Shown: piece by piece, positions 5,555-7,630 of the stretch
Position numbering within the stretch: position 1 is the first letter of the stretch
Layout: each line of letters opens with the position of its first letter
Source: Gammaproteobacteria bacterium
GTDB taxonomy: Bacteria; Pseudomonadota; Gammaproteobacteria; UBA9214
Length of the DNA stretch: 7,630 nt
Direction: 5' to 3'
Assembly: GCA_030599705.1 (NCBI GenBank)
Contig: JAUVNM010000080.1
Span: forward strand, 1 to 7,630
Notes under the pieces: model-generated
What the model saw: only the letters and a program-made list of their open reading frames with translations
What the model was told of the DNA's origin: nothing
The model's database searches: none
Position numbers and translations under genes: made by a program

Positions 5555-6097
5555 GTGGATCAATTTCGAGGTACGACCATCCTGTCGGTGCGGCGCAATG
5601 GCAGTGTGGTCATCGGTGGTGACGGCCAGGTATCCATGGGCGACACGGTCATGAAGAGCAATGCGCGCAAGGTACGGCGCCTCTACCAGGACCAGGTGCT
5701 GGCCGGATTCGCCGGTGGCACAGCCGATGCCTTCACCCTGTTCGAGCTGTTCGAGGGCAAGCTGGAGAAACACCAGGGCCAGCTGACACGCTCGGCCGTG
5801 GAGTTGGCCAAGGACTGGCGTACCAACAAGATGCTGCGCCACCTGGAGGCCCTGCTGGCGGTGGCCGACAACGAGACCTCGCTGATCATCAGCGGCAACG
5901 GGGATGTCATCGAGCCGGAGGAATCCTTGATGGCCATCGGCTCCGGCGGCGCCTATGCACAGGCCGCCGCGCGCGCCTTGCTGAAAAATACCGATCTGGA
6001 TGCCCGTACCATTACCGAGCAGTCCCTCAATATCGCGGCGGACATTTGCATCTACACCAACCGCAACCTGACCCTTGAGGAGCTGCAAATCGGCTGA
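5555..6097 (+). CDS. hslV: ATP-dependent protease subunit HslV (ClpQ)
   Basis: A 180-residue threonine peptidase, the proteolytic half of HslVU. HslV forms a double hexameric ring in the cytosol, capped by HslU, and degrades misfolded or regulatory proteins. The core matches E. coli HslV closely, for example SVRRNG, GDGQVSMGDTVMK, NARKVRRLY and GFAGGTADAFTLFELFE. Thr7 corresponds to the catalytic mature Thr1. With Thr7 as 1, Asp23 is Asp17, Lys39 is Lys33 and Ser130 is Ser124, all conserved. The predicted start is GTG 5555, supported by GGAG 7 nt upstream; the next in-frame ATG lies inside the core (residue 28). This gives a six-residue propeptide MDQFRG before Thr7, unlike E. coli, where only Met precedes the Thr. 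Autoprocessing is needed to free Thr7. hslU follows after 82 bp. Confidence 0.97.
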   Translation: MDQFRGTTILSVRRNGSVVIGGDGQVSMGDTVMKSNARKVRRLYQDQVLAGFAGGTADAFTLFELFEGKLEKHQGQLTRSAVELAKDWRTNKMLRHLEALLAVADNETSLIISGNGDVIEPEESLMAIGSGGAYAQAAARALLKNTDLDARTITEQSLNIAADICIYTNRNLTLEELQIG

Positions 6098-6107
6098 TTA
6101 CTATAGG

Positions 6108-6137
6108 TTGATATAAATTTATATTATTCACTATAAT
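6108..6137 (+). promoter_or_regulatory. Near-consensus sigma-70 promoter between hslV and hslU
   Basis: TTGATA (6108-6113, five of six to TTGACA) and a perfect TATAAT (6132-6137) are separated by 18 bp. The whole 6098-6179 spacer is 22% GC (18 of 82 bases), against GC-rich genes on both sides. This would start transcription about 35 bp before the hslU ATG and let HslU be made independently of HslV. The match is by sequence only; AT-rich spacers can produce chance promoters. Confidence 0.6.
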
Positions 6138-6179
6138 ATTCAGCATCATACTGATTTTACTACTATTAATGATTAACCC

Positions 6180-7508
6180 ATGTCGGAAATGACCCCCAGA
6201 GAAATTGTTCAGGAACTGGACAAGCACATCATCGGCCAGGACGATGCAAAGCGTGCCGTGGCGATCGCCCTGCGCAACCGCTGGCGGCGCATGCAGGTCG
6301 ATGACCCGCTGCGCAGCGAAATCACCCCGAAGAATATCCTGATGATCGGGCCGACCGGCGTCGGCAAGACCGAGATCGCGCGCCGGCTGGCGCGGCTGGC
6401 CAGAGCACCGTTTATCAAGGTCGAGGCCACCAAGTTCACCGAGGTCGGTTACGTGGGGCGGGACGTGGAATCCATCATTCGCGACATCATCGACGTCGCC
6501 ATCAAAATGGAACGCGAACAGGCCATGTCCCGGGTACGCACCCGCGCCGAAGACGCGGCCGAAGAGCGCATCCTCGATGTGCTGCTGCCCCAACCACGCA
6601 GTATCGCGCCGGACGAGGACGGTTCGGCCCATACCGAGACGCGTCAGAAACTCCGCAAGCGCCTGCGTGAAGGTCGGCTGGACGACAAGGAGATTGATAT
6701 CGAGGTCGCTGCCGCGCCGGTCGGCGTGGAAATCATGGCGCCCCCCGGCATGGAAGAGATGACCAGCCAGTTACAGGGCATGTTCCAGAACATGGCCGGC
6801 AGCCGCACCCGGACCCGCAAGCTGCGTATCCAGGATGCCATGAAACTGCTCACCGACGAGGAAGCGGCCAGGCTGGTCAACGACGAGGAAATCAAGCTCG
6901 CAGCCGTAGACAATGCCGAGCAGAACGGCATCGTGTTTATCGACGAGATGGACAAGGTCACGCGCCGCGGCGAGACCAGTGGTCCGGATGTATCACGCGA
7001 AGGCGTGCAGCGCGATCTGTTGCCGCTGGTGGAGGGCAGCACGGTTTCTACCAAGCATGGCATGGTGAAGACCGACCATATCCTGTTTATCGCCTCCGGT
7101 GCCTTTCACCTGTCGAAGCCGTCCGATCTGATCCCGGAACTGCAGGGACGCCTGCCGATCCGCGTGGAACTGAATGCCCTCGGTACGGAGGAATTTATCC
7201 GCATCCTTACCGAACCGGATGCCTCACTGACAGAGCAATACACCGCGCTGATGCAGACCGAGTCCGTCAGCCTCGAATTCACCGGAGACAGCATCGTACG
7301 CATTGCCGAAATCGCCAGCGACATAAACGAACGCATGGAGAATATCGGCGCACGCCGTCTGCATACCGTGATGGAACGCCTGCTGGAGACGCTGTCATTC
7401 GAGGCCACCGACCGTTCCGGCAGCGCCATCCGCATCGATGCCGCCTACGTGGACGAACACCTTGACCAGCTGGTGAAGGATGAAGACCTGAGCCGGTATA
7501 TACTGTGA
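6180..7508 (+). CDS. hslU: ATP-dependent protease ATPase subunit HslU (ClpY)
   Basis: A 442-residue AAA+ unfoldase that recognises, unfolds and threads substrates into HslV; length is essentially that of E. coli HslU. Walker A GPTGVGKT is at residues 57-64 and the pore loop GYVG at 90-93. The intermediate I-domain is about 110-240. Walker B IVFIDEMD is at 251-258. SGPDVSREGVQRDLLPLVEG, ILFIASGAF (sensor 1) and PELQGRLPIRVEL (arginine finger Arg324) follow. Sensor 2 is GARRLHTVMER (390-400). The C-terminal tail EDLSRYIL, which docks into HslV, is intact. The ATG at 6180 gives MSEMTPREIVQELDKHIIGQ, matching the family start, although no Shine-Dalgarno is evident; Met4 (6189) is a possible alternative. 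A spacer with its own promoter separates it from hslV. Confidence 0.97.
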   Translation: MSEMTPREIVQELDKHIIGQDDAKRAVAIALRNRWRRMQVDDPLRSEITPKNILMIGPTGVGKTEIARRLARLARAPFIKVEATKFTEVGYVGRDVESIIRDIIDVAIKMEREQAMSRVRTRAEDAAEERILDVLLPQPRSIAPDEDGSAHTETRQKLRKRLREGRLDDKEIDIEVAAAPVGVEIMAPPGMEEMTSQLQGMFQNMAGSRTRTRKLRIQDAMKLLTDEEAARLVNDEEIKLAAVDNAEQNGIVFIDEMDKVTRRGETSGPDVSREGVQRDLLPLVEGSTVSTKHGMVKTDHILFIASGAFHLSKPSDLIPELQGRLPIRVELNALGTEEFIRILTEPDASLTEQYTALMQTESVSLEFTGDSIVRIAEIASDINERMENIGARRLHTVMERLLETLSFEATDRSGSAIRIDAAYVDEHLDQLVKDEDLSRYIL

Positions 7509-7556
7509 TCAGGGTCCTTATCCTTCCAACGACTTTCAACGCTTGCAGAGACAGCC

Positions 7557-7630
7557 ATGACCGATACACCCAGGCCCACAGAAATCAGCCTGCACCAGAA
7601 ATCCCGTGTGCTGGAAATCGCCTTCGAGGA
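7557..7630 (+). CDS. DUF971 (gamma-butyrobetaine hydroxylase-like N-terminal domain) protein, 5' end only
   Basis: Only 24 complete codons lie inside the window. They read MTDTPRPTEISLHQ, then KSRVLEIAFE, which fits the start of DUF971 (PF06155) proteins, typically PTEI-LHQKSRVLEI-FDDG. In Pseudomonas-like genomes a DUF971 gene follows hslU, so the position agrees. The family shares the N-terminal domain of gamma-butyrobetaine hydroxylase; stand-alone members have no established function that I can state. The upstream AGAG at 7547-7550 is a weak ribosome site. The 48-bp gap after hslU shows no terminator, so cotranscription is likely. Confidence 0.75.
   Translation, partial: MTDTPRPTEISLHQKSRVLEIAFE

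Noticed and set aside
5447..6088. Long open frame on the minus strand opposite hslV (and a similar one at 6027-6632)
   Set aside because: They are antisense to clearly conserved hslV and hslU; high GC leaves long open shadow frames, and the translations match no family I know.

Overview
The window reads as chromosomal, housekeeping DNA from a GC-rich gammaproteobacterium. The gene order lptM, lysA, dapF, DUF484, xerC, hslV, hslU, DUF971 matches my recollection of Pseudomonas-like and Chromatiales-like gammaproteobacteria. HslU and HslV also look strongly gammaproteobacterial. No species can be named from the sequence alone, and there is no phage, plasmid or resistance cargo.

Layout. Positions 2-361 hold the C-terminal part of an aspartyl/asparaginyl beta-hydroxylase-type 2-oxoglutarate oxygenase. 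It converges on a minus-strand carboxylesterase (412-1086). The 50 bp between them are a single perfect palindrome. From about 1162 everything runs on the plus strand: the small lipoprotein LptM (46 aa), diaminopimelate decarboxylase LysA, then a 258-bp AT-rich gap holding a MITE-like inverted-repeat element, then diaminopimelate epimerase DapF. DapF overlaps a DUF484 gene by 4 bp, and tyrosine recombinase XerC follows. A 227-bp gap with a cluster of three REP-type hairpins separates XerC from the HslV protease subunit. An 82-bp, 22% GC spacer with a near-consensus sigma-70 promoter separates hslV from the HslU ATPase. The window ends 24 codons into a DUF971 gene.

Function. DapF makes meso-diaminopimelate, used for peptidoglycan cross-links, and LysA decarboxylates it to L-lysine. 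LptM helps the outer-membrane LPS translocon mature. XerC resolves chromosome dimers, and DUF484 is its usual neighbour. HslVU is the ATP-dependent two-part protease of the cytosol. All complete genes keep their visible catalytic residues.

I see no new multi-gene system. The unusual content lies between the genes. Four different-looking palindromic repeat families occupy four intergenic junctions, with no transposase in view, and the hslV-hslU junction carries its own AT-rich promoter. HslV is predicted to start at a GTG with a six-residue propeptide before its catalytic threonine.
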